Positions 25,275 to 35,960 of a stretch of DNA of 64,000 nucleotides are shown piece by piece. This DNA is from Candidatus Methylacidiphilales bacterium. GTDB taxonomy: Bacteria; Verrucomicrobiota; Verrucomicrobiia; Methylacidiphilales; CAZTYG01. The stretch covers positions 124,001 to 188,000 of the forward strand of contig JANRJG010000003.1 of the NCBI GenBank assembly GCA_033875315.1, written 5' to 3'. Below the pieces are notes generated by a model. It saw only the letters and a list, made by a program, of their open reading frames with translations. It ran no database searches and had not been told where the DNA came from. A program made the position numbers and the translations under genes. How positions within the stretch are numbered: position 1 is the first letter of the stretch; every line of letters begins with the position of its first letter.

Positions 25275-26801
25275 ATGCAAAAAGAAACCACCCCCCAATA
25301 TCAAACGCTCTCCAAAAGCGGCAAGCTGAGCTTCCGCGAAAAATTCTCGGTGGGAACCGGCGGATTCACCGTATCGCTGGGAAACCAGAGCGTGCGGACA
25401 ACCGGCCAAGCGGTCTTGAACATCATCTTGGGCATCAACGCATTCTGGGTGGGCATCGTGCTCGCCGTCCCCATGTTTTTGGAAGCCGTCATTGACCCGA
25501 TCATGGGGAACATTACCGATAATTTTCGATCGAGGTATGGCCGTCGCCGGCCGTTTATTTTTGCAGGGGCGATCCTGATGGGACTGACCTTTGCCTCCAT
25601 CTGGATGATTCCACTGGAGTGGAGTGACACTGGAAAACTCGTCTGGTTCCTCGTCACCAGCCTCCTGTTCTACGTGACTTACACCATCTTTTCCGTGCCT
25701 TTCATCGCCCTGACCTATGAGATGACACCGGACTACGAAGAACGCACAAACGTCCAGGGTTATGTCACGTTTTGGAACCGCCTGGGAGAAATGACCTACA
25801 TGGGCCTTATTCCCCTTTCCGCGATGTTTATTGCCTGGAAATACGGCTATGCCGATTCCACCGACCTGACCAAGGCTGAAAAAATGGAAGGCATCCGCAT
25901 TTCCGCGGCCATCTATGGCGGCATCGGCATGACGCTCTTCGGCATGCTTCCCGCGTTCTTCGGAAGGGAACGCAATTATGAAATCAACATCAAGGAACAC
26001 CACGGAAAGAGGGACCCCTTCTGGCCCTCCGTCCGCCTGTGTCTTCATAACCGCGCTTTCACCATTCTTTGCACCATTGCCGTCTTCACCATCATTGCCG
26101 GCATGTTTGCCAGCAACATGGACTGGTATCTTCTGATCTATTATCTGTCGAACGGCGACGTGACGGTGGGAACCCAGTGGAAGCTGATTGTGACCGTGGG
26201 CTATGCATTGGTCGGCGTGCTCGGAATTCCTATGATCGTCTGGCTGACCGGGAAGATGACCAAGATCAGCGGCTTCATGTTCATCTATGGCATGATGATC
26301 CTCAACGCGGTCATCCGCTGGTTCGTTTACCATCCCGGACGCTTCGATACCGTGCTGGGTTGGTCGAGTTTAAAGGCCATCGGAGGCTCGCTCATGGCTA
26401 TTTTCCAATCGCTGATTTGGCTGGACCCCCTGACCGGCGGGTTGTTCTGGATCGGCGTGGGTGTGCTCGGCCAATCGCTGATTGCCGATGTTTGCGACGA
26501 TGACGAGATCAAGAATGGCCGCCGGCGGGAAGGCCTGTTTGGCGCCATTTACGGCTGGTCCATGAAGGCTTCTTTTGCCATCAGCTTTGTCATGATCGGT
26601 GTGTTTCTCAATGCCATCGGCTTCGACCCAGGGGCGGAATCGCAGAGCCCGCAGACCTATTTCAACATGCGTCTGGCCATGTGCCTGGGTGCGGCCTGCC
26701 CGGCCGTTTTGTGCTTCGTTCTCCTCAAATACTATCCACTGACCAAGGAAACCGCGGAGAAAAACCGCAGGGAACTTGAGCGCTTGCGGACGGGAAGCTG
26801 A
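25275..26801 (+). CDS. GPH-family (MelB-like) sugar:cation symporter
   Basis: A 508-residue, about 12-TM transporter of the glycoside-pentoside-hexuronide:cation symporter family in the inner membrane. The hallmark 'DPIMGNITDNFRSRYGRRRPF' in the loop after helix 2 holds the Asp residues that in MelB bind Na+ and sugar; a second Arg/Gly motif, 'KNGRRREGLFGAIYG', marks the C-terminal half. It lies 18 bp after the GH50 gene and before cytoplasmic GH43 and GH112 genes, so it is the likely importer of the oligosaccharides released outside. An AGGAAA site precedes the ATG. No SusC/SusD pair accompanies it. Confidence 0.9.
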   Translation: MQKETTPQYQTLSKSGKLSFREKFSVGTGGFTVSLGNQSVRTTGQAVLNIILGINAFWVGIVLAVPMFLEAVIDPIMGNITDNFRSRYGRRRPFIFAGAILMGLTFASIWMIPLEWSDTGKLVWFLVTSLLFYVTYTIFSVPFIALTYEMTPDYEERTNVQGYVTFWNRLGEMTYMGLIPLSAMFIAWKYGYADSTDLTKAEKMEGIRISAAIYGGIGMTLFGMLPAFFGRERNYEINIKEHHGKRDPFWPSVRLCLHNRAFTILCTIAVFTIIAGMFASNMDWYLLIYYLSNGDVTVGTQWKLIVTVGYALVGVLGIPMIVWLTGKMTKISGFMFIYGMMILNAVIRWFVYHPGRFDTVLGWSSLKAIGGSLMAIFQSLIWLDPLTGGLFWIGVGVLGQSLIADVCDDDEIKNGRRREGLFGAIYGWSMKASFAISFVMIGVFLNAIGFDPGAESQSPQTYFNMRLAMCLGAACPAVLCFVLLKYYPLTKETAEKNRRELERLRTGS

Positions 26802-26859
26802 GGTTTCATTCCACGGAAGTTCCCCACTATCATTCAAGAAAACGAAATCAGAAAAGAAC

Positions 26860-27954
26860 ATGAACCATTCACGCACTCAGTTTGAACCCGGAAAAATATG
26901 GTGCGACACCCACGGTGTTCCCATCAATGCCCACGGGGGCGGGTTGCTTTTCCACCAAGGCCTCTACTACTGGTTCGGTGAACATAAGATCGAGGGGGAT
27001 GCGGGCAACCGGGCCATGGTGGGCGTGCACGCCTACTCCTCGGCCGACCTCTACAACTGGAATGACGAAGGCATCGTCCTCCCGGTCAGCACCGAGCCGG
27101 GCCATGACATCGAAGTCGGTTGTATTCTTGAGCGCCCCAAGGTGATCTTCAACGCCGCCACCGGGAAGTTCGTCATGTGGTTTCATCTGGAGAAGAAAGG
27201 TTGCGGCTATGACACCGCCAGCAGCGGGGTTGCGGTGGCCGACCGGCCCACCGGACCGTTCACCTACCTGCGCGCCTTTCGTCCCAATGCAGGAGTGTAT
27301 CCGCGGAATGATGGACCCAGTCTCCACTCGCCGAGTTTGGTCGGCGGCATTTTCACCGGTGACCATCCACTGCCACGCCTGAACGTCGTCCAAAGCAACA
27401 TCTTCGCCCGCGACCTGGCACAGGGCCAGATGGCGCGCGACATGACCCTTTTTGTGGACGACGACGGCAAGGCTTATCACATTTACTCGTCCGAGGAAAA
27501 CAGCACCCTTCATCTATCGGAACTGGATGCGACTTACCAGGCCCCGGCCGGCAACTTCGTCCGCCTCTTCGAGGGACGCTATATGGAAGCCGCGGCGGTC
27601 TTCAAACGCGACGGATTTTACTACCTGATCGCCAGCGGTTGCACCGGTTGGGATCCCAACGCCGCGCGTTGCGCCATCGCTCAGAACATCATGGGACCCT
27701 GGCACGAGATGGACAATCCTTGCCTGGGGGTGAACCCGCAGAATGGTTTCGGCCCAGAGAAAACCTTCGGAGCGCAGAGCACCTACGTGCAGAAGGTGCA
27801 CGGCCGCACCGATGCGTTCATCGCCCTGTTTGACATCTGGACCCCTGCCAACGCCATCGACGGTCGCTATGTGTGGCTTCCGGTTTCGTGGAAAGAAGAC
27901 CGCGGCTTCTCGATCCAATGGCGCGACGCGTGGGATCTTTCCGTTTTTGAATAA
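26860..27954 (+). CDS. Cytoplasmic GH43-type enzyme (exo-beta-1,3-galactanase-like)
   Basis: A 364-residue five-bladed propeller without a signal peptide. The opening 'WCDTHGVPINAHGGGLLFHQ' and 'YYWFGEHK' match the exo-beta-1,3-galactanase branch of GH43 (subfamily 24), as I recall it. Blade motifs continue with 'ERPKVIFN', 'ARDMTLFVDDDGKAY' and 'GRYMEAAAVFKRDGFYY'. In this subfamily the usual GH43 catalytic base can be missing, so the acid and base cannot be named with confidence here. In the cytosol it would trim galactose from imported oligosaccharides. The start at 26860 is preferred because upstream frame sequence is unlike the family. Confidence 0.75.
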   Translation: MNHSRTQFEPGKIWCDTHGVPINAHGGGLLFHQGLYYWFGEHKIEGDAGNRAMVGVHAYSSADLYNWNDEGIVLPVSTEPGHDIEVGCILERPKVIFNAATGKFVMWFHLEKKGCGYDTASSGVAVADRPTGPFTYLRAFRPNAGVYPRNDGPSLHSPSLVGGIFTGDHPLPRLNVVQSNIFARDLAQGQMARDMTLFVDDDGKAYHIYSSEENSTLHLSELDATYQAPAGNFVRLFEGRYMEAAAVFKRDGFYYLIASGCTGWDPNAARCAIAQNIMGPWHEMDNPCLGVNPQNGFGPEKTFGAQSTYVQKVHGRTDAFIALFDIWTPANAIDGRYVWLPVSWKEDRGFSIQWRDAWDLSVFE

Positions 27955-27982
27955 CAACCTCATAGCCAGTCAAAGACCCATT

Positions 27983-30181
27983 ATGGCCGACAAAAAAAAC
28001 GAACGCAAAGGCGGCTTCACTCTGCCTGCGCAGGCCGGCATGGACGAAGTGGTGTTGGACCTGGCCAGGCGATGGGGAGCCGATGCCATCCGCGATTCGG
28101 ATGGAACCGTCCTTTCGGACTCGATCACCAACCTCGGGTATGAAATCTATTCAACTCTGTGCCTGATCCGGGCCGACCAGACTTGGAACAACGCACACCC
28201 AGAGGACCACCAACAGAAATATCTTTTTTCCACGCCGCAGGTGGCTCGCGACACCACCATCCAGATCGACATCCTCGCCCGGTATTCCCCGCAACAATAC
28301 CGGATCGATGAAATCAATGACTGCAAAAAGTATTGGGAGGTGATCAACCGGACCACCGGCCAAGTCATTCCGGTCTCCAATTGGGAATATGCCAATGGCA
28401 TCGTCACCGTTCGCCACTGCGCCAAGTGGAATGTTTACAGCGTCAACTTCCTCGTCTTCCAGATCTGGGAAACGACCTCGATGTACAACCACCTCACCAA
28501 CAACTGGGGTGACAAACCGCACCAATCCGGGGTGGACCCCCGCAAGAAGGCGACGCGCGAGCACCTCGCCCGATTTCTTGATAAATGGCTCGAAACCCAC
28601 CCCGGCACGGACTACGTGCGGTTCACCTCGATGGCCTACCAGTTCCCCATCATCACCAATCCCTCGCATGAGACGCTCTATCAGGATTGGTATGGCTACC
28701 TTGATTGCATGAGCGCCCAAGCGCTGGATGAATTCGAGGCGAAGAAGGGCTACCGTCTGCGTCCGAACGACATTGTCGACAACGGGTACTTTTGCTCCAC
28801 CGACCGCGTGCCGAGCAGAGCTTATCTCGATTGGATCGAGTTCATCCACGAGTTCATGGTCGATTGGTCGAGGCAGTGCGTCCAACAGGTCCACAAGGCC
28901 GGTAAAAAGGCGGTGTTGTTCTACTGTGACCACTGGATCGGCACGGAACCCTACAAGCCGAAATTCCAGCAGATCGGCTTTGATGGCATCATCGGCCCCT
29001 GCATCAACGGCCGCGAAGTCCGCCGCATCGCCGATGTGCCGGGCGAGTTGGTCAAGGAGTTGCGCCTCTATCCCTATTTCTTTGCGGTCGACCTGCTCAA
29101 CCGCCCAACTTTCCAAGAAGGCGGCAACCCGGTGGCGGATTGCAAGAAATACTGGATGTGGATCCGCCGGGCCATGCTGCGCAAACTGGTCCATCGCATC
29201 GGCTATGGCGGTTATCTGGACTTGGCGGTCAAATTCCCGGACTTCATCGACTACATCGAATACCAGACCAAGGAGTTTTACGGGATCTGCGAGCACTCCG
29301 ATTTCACCCCGGTGGAGAACGCCCCGTTCAAGGTGGCGATCCTAAATGCCTGGGGACGGGATCGTTCCTGGGGTTACGACCAATCCTGGCCGGAGGGCGC
29401 GATCACGGAGTCGCTCTCGGGACAGCCTTTTGACCTAGTGTGGATCAACTTTGACGACATACGCAATGGCATTCCCGCGGATGTTGGCGTGATCATCAAC
29501 CTCGGCCACGCGGGCACCTCATGGAGCGGGGGCGAGAATTGGAAGGACCCGCGCGTGGTCGCGGAAATACGCGCGTTTGTCGACCAAGGCGGCGGCTTCT
29601 TGGGAGTCCTTGATCCTACGGCGGCGGATAACGGCGGTGCTTTTTACCAGTTGTGGGATGTCCTCGGCGTGCAGAAAGAATACGGCCTCTCCAACGACAC
29701 AAAAAAAGTGATCTCCACGGAGGAGAGGAAAGGGCATTTCATCTTGGCCGATTCCAACAGCGCCGCACCGGACCTGGGCAAGCATGTGCAGCGGATTTAT
29801 CCCAGCGTGGAGACGGCATCCATTGTGGCCAAAGATCACGAGGGCAGCATCACCATTGCAGCTAACAATTACGGGAAGGGTCGCGGAGTGTACCTGGCCG
29901 GATTCAAGCTCGGTGCGGAACAAAGCCGCCTTCTGCAGCGTGCGATCTGGTTCGCCTCAGGCCGGGAGGACCAGATGACCCGGCGCTGGTTCTCCACCAA
30001 CCCGCACACCGAAATCGCCGCCTACCCACAGACCCGGAAATACATCGTCATCAACAATGCCAACGATCCACAAACCACGGAGATCACCGACGGGGAAGGC
30101 CGGAAGCACACCGTTCAACTCGCGGCCAACGCTTCCCAATGGTTTGATTTCTCCGGGAACGCGATTCAACCGACAACTTAA
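27983..30181 (+). CDS. GH112 beta-galactosyl phosphorylase (lacto-N-biose/galacto-N-biose type)
   Basis: A 732-residue cytoplasmic protein of family GH112, the usual length. Diagnostic segments are the N-terminal 'FTLPAQAGMDEVVLDLARRW' and 'GADAIRDSDGTVLSD', the barrel segment 'VDWSRQCVQQVHKAGKKAV', and a GATase1-like domain around 'GGGFLGVLDPTAADNGG'. GH112 enzymes phosphorolyse Gal-beta-1,3-GlcNAc/GalNAc or Gal-beta-1,4-L-rhamnose to alpha-galactose 1-phosphate and the free acceptor sugar. The sequence alone does not tell me which. It sits 28 bp after the GH43 gene and 6 bp before galT, so the product can flow directly into the Leloir pathway. No N-acetylhexosamine kinase or rhamnose genes are nearby. 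Confidence 0.88.
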   Translation: MADKKNERKGGFTLPAQAGMDEVVLDLARRWGADAIRDSDGTVLSDSITNLGYEIYSTLCLIRADQTWNNAHPEDHQQKYLFSTPQVARDTTIQIDILARYSPQQYRIDEINDCKKYWEVINRTTGQVIPVSNWEYANGIVTVRHCAKWNVYSVNFLVFQIWETTSMYNHLTNNWGDKPHQSGVDPRKKATREHLARFLDKWLETHPGTDYVRFTSMAYQFPIITNPSHETLYQDWYGYLDCMSAQALDEFEAKKGYRLRPNDIVDNGYFCSTDRVPSRAYLDWIEFIHEFMVDWSRQCVQQVHKAGKKAVLFYCDHWIGTEPYKPKFQQIGFDGIIGPCINGREVRRIADVPGELVKELRLYPYFFAVDLLNRPTFQEGGNPVADCKKYWMWIRRAMLRKLVHRIGYGGYLDLAVKFPDFIDYIEYQTKEFYGICEHSDFTPVENAPFKVAILNAWGRDRSWGYDQSWPEGAITESLSGQPFDLVWINFDDIRNGIPADVGVIINLGHAGTSWSGGENWKDPRVVAEIRAFVDQGGGFLGVLDPTAADNGGAFYQLWDVLGVQKEYGLSNDTKKVISTEERKGHFILADSNSAAPDLGKHVQRIYPSVETASIVAKDHEGSITIAANNYGKGRGVYLAGFKLGAEQSRLLQRAIWFASGREDQMTRRWFSTNPHTEIAAYPQTRKYIVINNANDPQTTEITDGEGRKHTVQLAANASQWFDFSGNAIQPTT

Positions 30182-31234
<1,053 letters not shown>

Positions 31235-31252
31235 TCTATCCAGAGGAATCTC

Positions 31253-32230
31253 ATGAAAGTATTGGTCACAGGCGGGGCGGGATATGTCGGCAGCACGGCC
31301 ACGGCGGAACTCATCCAAGCCGGTCACGATGTCGTGGTGTTCGACAACTTGAGCCAGGGCCACCGGTCGTCGGTCCATCCGAAGGCGGCGTTCGTGCATG
31401 GCGATCTGGCCAACATCGGCGCCGTGGAACAGGTCTTCGCGGAACACCGCCCGGAGGCGGTGATGCACTTTGCCGCCCGCAGTCTGGTGGGCGAATCCAT
31501 GCACAAGCCATTCCTGTATCTCGGCGAGAACATCACCAACGCGCTCAACCTCCTGCAAGTGACGGCTGACCGGGGGGTGAAGCGTTTCATCTTCTCCTCC
31601 ACGGCCAATCTGTTCGACAACCCGGCCAAAATCCCGATCGATGAATCGGCCCAGATCATTCCGGGAAGCCCCTACGGGGAATCCAAATTCATCATCGAGC
31701 GCATGCTCTACTGGCTGGAGAAGACCCACGACCTCCATTACGCGTGCCTGCGCTATTTCAATGCCGCCGGTGGCACACCCGAACGCGGCGAGGATCACGA
31801 CCCCGAAACGCACTTGATACCCATCATCCTCCAGGTCGCGCTCGGACAGCGCACACATGTCACGGTCTTCGGCAACGATTACGCCACGCCCGATGGAACC
31901 TGTGTGCGCGATTACGTCCATGTGGCGGACCTCGCACAGGCCCATATCCTTGCGCTGGAGGCACTGGATTCGGGCAGCCGGATTTACAACCTGGGCAATG
32001 GTTTGGGATTCTCGGTCAAGGCCGTCATTGATGCCGCGCGAGCCATCACTGGACACCCGATTCCCGTGCAAATGGGCCAGCGTCGCCCGGGAGATGTGGC
32101 GACTTTGGTTGCCGGCAGCGACAAAATCCGGCGCGAGCTGGGCTGGACACCGCGCTATGCCGATTTGAACACGATTGTCCGGAGCGCCTGGGACTGGCAC
32201 CGCACTCATCCCCATGGTTATGAGGATTGA
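31253..32230 (+). CDS. galE: UDP-glucose 4-epimerase
   Basis: A 325-residue short-chain dehydrogenase that interconverts UDP-galactose and UDP-glucose, regenerating the co-substrate of GalT. The NAD site is 'TGGAGYVGS', the catalytic pair is Y141 and K145 in 'SPYGESK', and '[20 protein letters not shown]' and '[14 protein letters not shown]' are GalE-type. An unusual feature is 'SSTANLF' where most GalE have 'SSSATVYG'. The ATG follows a GAGGAAT site. Its last 11 bp overlap the next gene. Confidence 0.92.
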   Translation: MKVLVTGGAGYVGSTATAELIQAGHDVVVFDNLSQGHRSSVHPKAAFVHGDLANIGAVEQVFAEHRPEAVMHFAARSLVGESMHKPFLYLGENITNALNLLQVTADRGVKRFIFSSTANLFDNPAKIPIDESAQIIPGSPYGESKFIIERMLYWLEKTHDLHYACLRYFNAAGGTPERGEDHDPETHLIPIILQVALGQRTHVTVFGNDYATPDGTCVRDYVHVADLAQAHILALEALDSGSRIYNLGNGLGFSVKAVIDAARAITGHPIPVQMGQRRPGDVATLVAGSDKIRRELGWTPRYADLNTIVRSAWDWHRTHPHGYED

Positions 32231-34340
32231 CCCCGTGCGACAAGGGTCGCTTCTTGGCAGGAGAAGCCGCCCCTGGCTGGCCGCTCTCCTTTTCGCGCTG
32301 CCGGGTGTGGGGACTGTTCTTGCCGTGGAGCCAGGGGTTAAGACCGATGTCCGAGTGTCCGGCGACGCCACCCGGACGGGGGATTCCGCAGGATGGACGT
32401 CCCTCCGCCTTGACAAGCCCTCGGGCCTAGCCCAGGTGGCTTTTTTTTACCAGAAGGGACCGGGCGCACTGAATCTGTCTGCCTTCCGCGATGTGGCGGT
32501 GCAGGTGAAAAATGACGCCGACGCGGAAGTGGACGTGCTGGTCAACGCCACGAGCAATCCGGATGCCGCCTGGCTGGAAAGCACCAGTGGACGCTTTTTG
32601 GTTCATCCGGGCGAGACGGGCAACCTCACCACCCTGATGACACGGGCAGCTCTGCCGGGGGAACATCCCTTTGTGAAGCAGTTGGGGAACCTGTACGCCT
32701 TTCCCTGGGGGCACCAGGGTCATTGGCGCCACATGGATACTTCTGCCATTGTCCGGGTGACCCTGCGACTCAAGTGGAGCCTGGCCAGCGTCGGCCGCAC
32801 GCTGCAGATCGGCCACCCGGGTGGACATGGATTCTACAGTACGGATTCCGCATTGCTCCAGACTCTGGAACTGCCTTTGGTCGACCCGTTCGGCCAGCTC
32901 CGTGAGGGTGATTGGCCTGATAAACTAAAGGATCGCGCCGAATTCCATAAGGATGGGAAAAAGGATTTGGAACTGATCTCGAAAGTGACCCGGGTGGACG
33001 GGGGACGGAGCCGGTTCGGCGGAATGGCCGACGGACCCAAGTTGAAGGCTACGGGTTTTTTCCGCGTGGAGAAGCTCAACGGCAAGTGGTGGTTCGTGGA
33101 TCCGGAGGGGAATCTCTTTTGGTCGCACGGCGTCAACTGTGTCGGTGGCTCGGATGCCACCAAAGTGGCGGGCAGGGAGAGCCTTTTTTCGGAGGGAGAC
33201 CGCAGCCAGCCCTCGATGAATTTTTATGCGAAGAATCTTAAGCTGAAGTTTGGCGAAGAACACTGGAAGGAGCGGCTGGCGGAACTTTCACTGGCACGCA
33301 TGTTCGACTGGGGCTTGAACACGGTGGGGGCTTGGTCGATGTCTGAACTCTCGGATAGCCAGCGGATTCCGTACACCCTCATCGTCCATGCGTATCTGCA
33401 GCAGTTGGGCAATACCCGGAAGATTGCCGACCCCTTCTCGGACGGGTTCCAAAACTCTTTGGACAAGAGCCTACAGGGGCTGGCGGCCAAGCATGCAAAA
33501 AGCCCCTGGCTTCTGGGAGTGTATATCGAGAATGAACTCGATTGGAAATACGGCCATGAGCTCGTCAACGACATCATCGGCAGCTACGAGTCGGCCCCGG
33601 CACGGGTTGCGCTGGTGAAGTTTTTGCAGGAACGCCATGGCGGCATCGCCGGACTGAACCAGGCCTGGGATACCCAGTTCAAGAGCTTTAAGGAACTCCA
33701 ACCCGCGCCCGGTCCTATGGGCAAGAAAACCTGCTCCAAGGACCTCGATGATTTTATGGACTTATTTGCCGACCGCTACTTTGCGGTCAGCAGGGCGGCG
33801 ATGCGGAAACACCTCCCCAACCATTTATTCTTGGGCAGCCGTTTCCATATCTTCAACCCCCACGTAACAGCGGCGGCCTCGCGGCACTGCGATGTGATCA
33901 GCGTGAACATCTACCAACACAGCTTCCATGAATTCAATATGGAAACCAGCCAGGACCGGCCGTGGATCATCAGTGAATTTCACTTCGGCACACCGGATCA
34001 CGGAGTGTGGGGGGTGGGGCTGACTTGGGCGGCCGATGCGAGGAACCAGGCCGATCTGTATCAGGCATACGTCTCAGATGCCCTGCGCCATCCGAACTTT
34101 GTGGGCACCCATTGGTTTGCCTGGACGAGCCAGCCCGTGACTGGAAGGGGCGACGGAGAGAATTTTGGCATGGGCATGGTCAGCTTGGTGGACCGACCTT
34201 TGGAAAAGTTGGTCCGGGCGGTGCAAAAAGTTTCGCGTGAACTCTACACCTACCGTCTGAACGGCCTGGAGAGCCGGATCGGAGAGGTCCGGGAAAAACC
34301 GGCGGCCGCCGGTCAAGTTTCACCAGTTACATCCCCCTGA
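32220..34340 (+). CDS. Secreted GH50 glycoside hydrolase (beta-agarase-like)
   Basis: A 706-residue single-unit GH50 protein: an Arg-rich signal peptide ('[17 protein letters not shown]'), a CBM-like domain (about 45-235) and a TIM barrel (about 255-690). The barrel starts '[19 protein letters not shown]'. The expected catalytic residues are E439 ('[11 protein letters not shown]') as acid/base and E586 ('[12 protein letters not shown]') as nucleophile. It is clearly related to both units of the 1371-residue protein upstream. The ATG overlaps galE by 11 bp (32214 is an in-frame alternative), so it belongs to the same transcript. It would cut beta-galactan outside the cytoplasm. Confidence 0.82.
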   Translation: MRIDPVRQGSLLGRRSRPWLAALLFALPGVGTVLAVEPGVKTDVRVSGDATRTGDSAGWTSLRLDKPSGLAQVAFFYQKGPGALNLSAFRDVAVQVKNDADAEVDVLVNATSNPDAAWLESTSGRFLVHPGETGNLTTLMTRAALPGEHPFVKQLGNLYAFPWGHQGHWRHMDTSAIVRVTLRLKWSLASVGRTLQIGHPGGHGFYSTDSALLQTLELPLVDPFGQLREGDWPDKLKDRAEFHKDGKKDLELISKVTRVDGGRSRFGGMADGPKLKATGFFRVEKLNGKWWFVDPEGNLFWSHGVNCVGGSDATKVAGRESLFSEGDRSQPSMNFYAKNLKLKFGEEHWKERLAELSLARMFDWGLNTVGAWSMSELSDSQRIPYTLIVHAYLQQLGNTRKIADPFSDGFQNSLDKSLQGLAAKHAKSPWLLGVYIENELDWKYGHELVNDIIGSYESAPARVALVKFLQERHGGIAGLNQAWDTQFKSFKELQPAPGPMGKKTCSKDLDDFMDLFADRYFAVSRAAMRKHLPNHLFLGSRFHIFNPHVTAAASRHCDVISVNIYQHSFHEFNMETSQDRPWIISEFHFGTPDHGVWGVGLTWAADARNQADLYQAYVSDALRHPNFVGTHWFAWTSQPVTGRGDGENFGMGMVSLVDRPLEKLVRAVQKVSRELYTYRLNGLESRIGEVREKPAAAGQVSPVTSP

Positions 34341-34342
34341 TC

Positions 34343-35956
34343 ATGAATAAGCCTATCCACCCACACATGTCTTCGGCAAGTTTGATCCGACTTCACCCAA
34401 AAAAGGTTTGGCTCGTTTGGTCTCTGGCCGTCCTGACTTTCCCCTTGCAGGCATTGGAACTGCCAAAGGTTTTTTCCGACCGCATGGTTTTGCAGCAGGG
34501 TCAGCCACTGCCGGTTTGGGGGCGGGCCGAGGCCGGGGCCACCGTCACGGTCAAATTCGGGCAGCAATCCGTGAATGCCGTGGCCGAGGCCGGGGGGAAT
34601 TGGATGGCCACTCTGGCCCCCGAGACGGCCAGCGCCACACCCGCCACCCTGACGGTCCGCAGTGGGGACAAGGAACTCTCTTTCGATGATGTCCTCGTTG
34701 GCGAAGTCTGGCTCTGCTCTGGCCAGTCCAACATGGAATGGTCAGTAAATGGCGCGCTGAATGGGGATATCATTCCGTTGAGCGGAGGGAATCCACAGCT
34801 GCGCTTCTATCATGTTGAACGGCACGTTTCCGTCGCACCCCGTTTCTCCGCCAACGCCACATGGACCGCAGCCCAATCGGATACCATTCCCTCCTTCAGT
34901 GCAGTGGCATACCACTTCGGGTCGACGCTTCAGCCCGCCGTTGGAGTTCCGGTCGGTTTGATCGCCGCGTCGTGGGGAGGAACACCGGCTATTTCATGGA
35001 CCCGGCCATCCGCCTTCGACAAGCACCCACTGTTGGCGGAACAAGCTGCCGAGTGGGAGGCTGGAATAAAAACCTATCCAGAGCGCAAAACACAGTTTGA
35101 GGCCAAAATGGCCGATTGGAAAAAGGCCAAGGGGCTCCCGCCGGATGCAAGAGTAACCAACGATCGCTATCCCGATGCGCCCTGGCCCCCTGCACATGAT
35201 CCCGAAAGCTCCAAACGGCCCGGTGTTTTGGCCAACGGCATGTTGGCTTCAGTGGCTCCTTTTGCCATCCGCGGCGCCATCTGGTACCAGGGAGAAGCTG
35301 ACGCAGGTTGGGAACCGGATCGGTATGATGAACGCCTTGCCGTGATGGTGAACGACTGGCGTGTCTGGTGGAATAATCCCCAACTCGCGTTCGGAGTCGT
35401 GCAATTGGCCGGATTCAAAGCACCGTCGGAGACACCCACGGACGACCCCTGGTCCAGGCTCCGCGAGAGCCAGCGCCGCTTTGTCCGCAAGGATTCCCAT
35501 GCCGGGCTGGCAGTGGCCATAGATATTGGGGAAGCCAATGATATTCACCCATTTGACAAACAGACGGTTGGGCAAAGGCTGGCCCGCTGGGCGTTGGCGG
35601 ATGTTTACCAGAAGATCAAGCTCCGGGGGGGACCGGAGCCGGTTGACGTCACTTTTGATGACTTCGTGCGTATCCGCTTTGAATCAGTGGGGGGGGGGCT
35701 TTGGATTTTGAATGGAGGGGATCTGCAAGGCTTCACACTTGCTGGCGCGGATGGTGTTTTTCATGTGGCCAGAGCAGAAATCAAGGGGAAGGATACCGTG
35801 GAGGTTAGAAGCCCTTCTGTTCCCGTTCCACAAACCGTCCGTTATGCCTGGGCCGCCAATCCACGCGGAGCCAACCTCAGCAACAAGCAACGCTTGCCCG
35901 CCGGTCCCTTTGAGCTCAAACAAACAAATGCCACCCCCATTCCTGCAAGGGAGTAA
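34343..35956 (+). CDS. Sialate O-acetylesterase-type esterase, copy 1
   Basis: A 537-residue secreted SGNH hydrolase of the SASA/sialate O-acetylesterase type. After the leader ('WLVWSLAVLTFPLQA') the protein begins 'LELPKVFSDRMVLQQGQPLP', the standard opening. The catalytic Ser is S129 in 'LCSGQSNMEW' and the terminal motif 'ANDIHPFDKQ' gives the Asp-x-x-His pair. In polysaccharide loci such enzymes usually remove acetyl groups from glycans, not necessarily from sialic acid. It starts 2 bp after the GH50 stop. Its 3' part shares a nearly identical DNA stretch with the next gene. Confidence 0.88.
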   Translation: MNKPIHPHMSSASLIRLHPKKVWLVWSLAVLTFPLQALELPKVFSDRMVLQQGQPLPVWGRAEAGATVTVKFGQQSVNAVAEAGGNWMATLAPETASATPATLTVRSGDKELSFDDVLVGEVWLCSGQSNMEWSVNGALNGDIIPLSGGNPQLRFYHVERHVSVAPRFSANATWTAAQSDTIPSFSAVAYHFGSTLQPAVGVPVGLIAASWGGTPAISWTRPSAFDKHPLLAEQAAEWEAGIKTYPERKTQFEAKMADWKKAKGLPPDARVTNDRYPDAPWPPAHDPESSKRPGVLANGMLASVAPFAIRGAIWYQGEADAGWEPDRYDERLAVMVNDWRVWWNNPQLAFGVVQLAGFKAPSETPTDDPWSRLRESQRRFVRKDSHAGLAVAIDIGEANDIHPFDKQTVGQRLARWALADVYQKIKLRGGPEPVDVTFDDFVRIRFESVGGGLWILNGGDLQGFTLAGADGVFHVARAEIKGKDTVEVRSPSVPVPQTVRYAWAANPRGANLSNKQRLPAGPFELKQTNATPIPARE

Positions 35957-35960
35957 TTCT

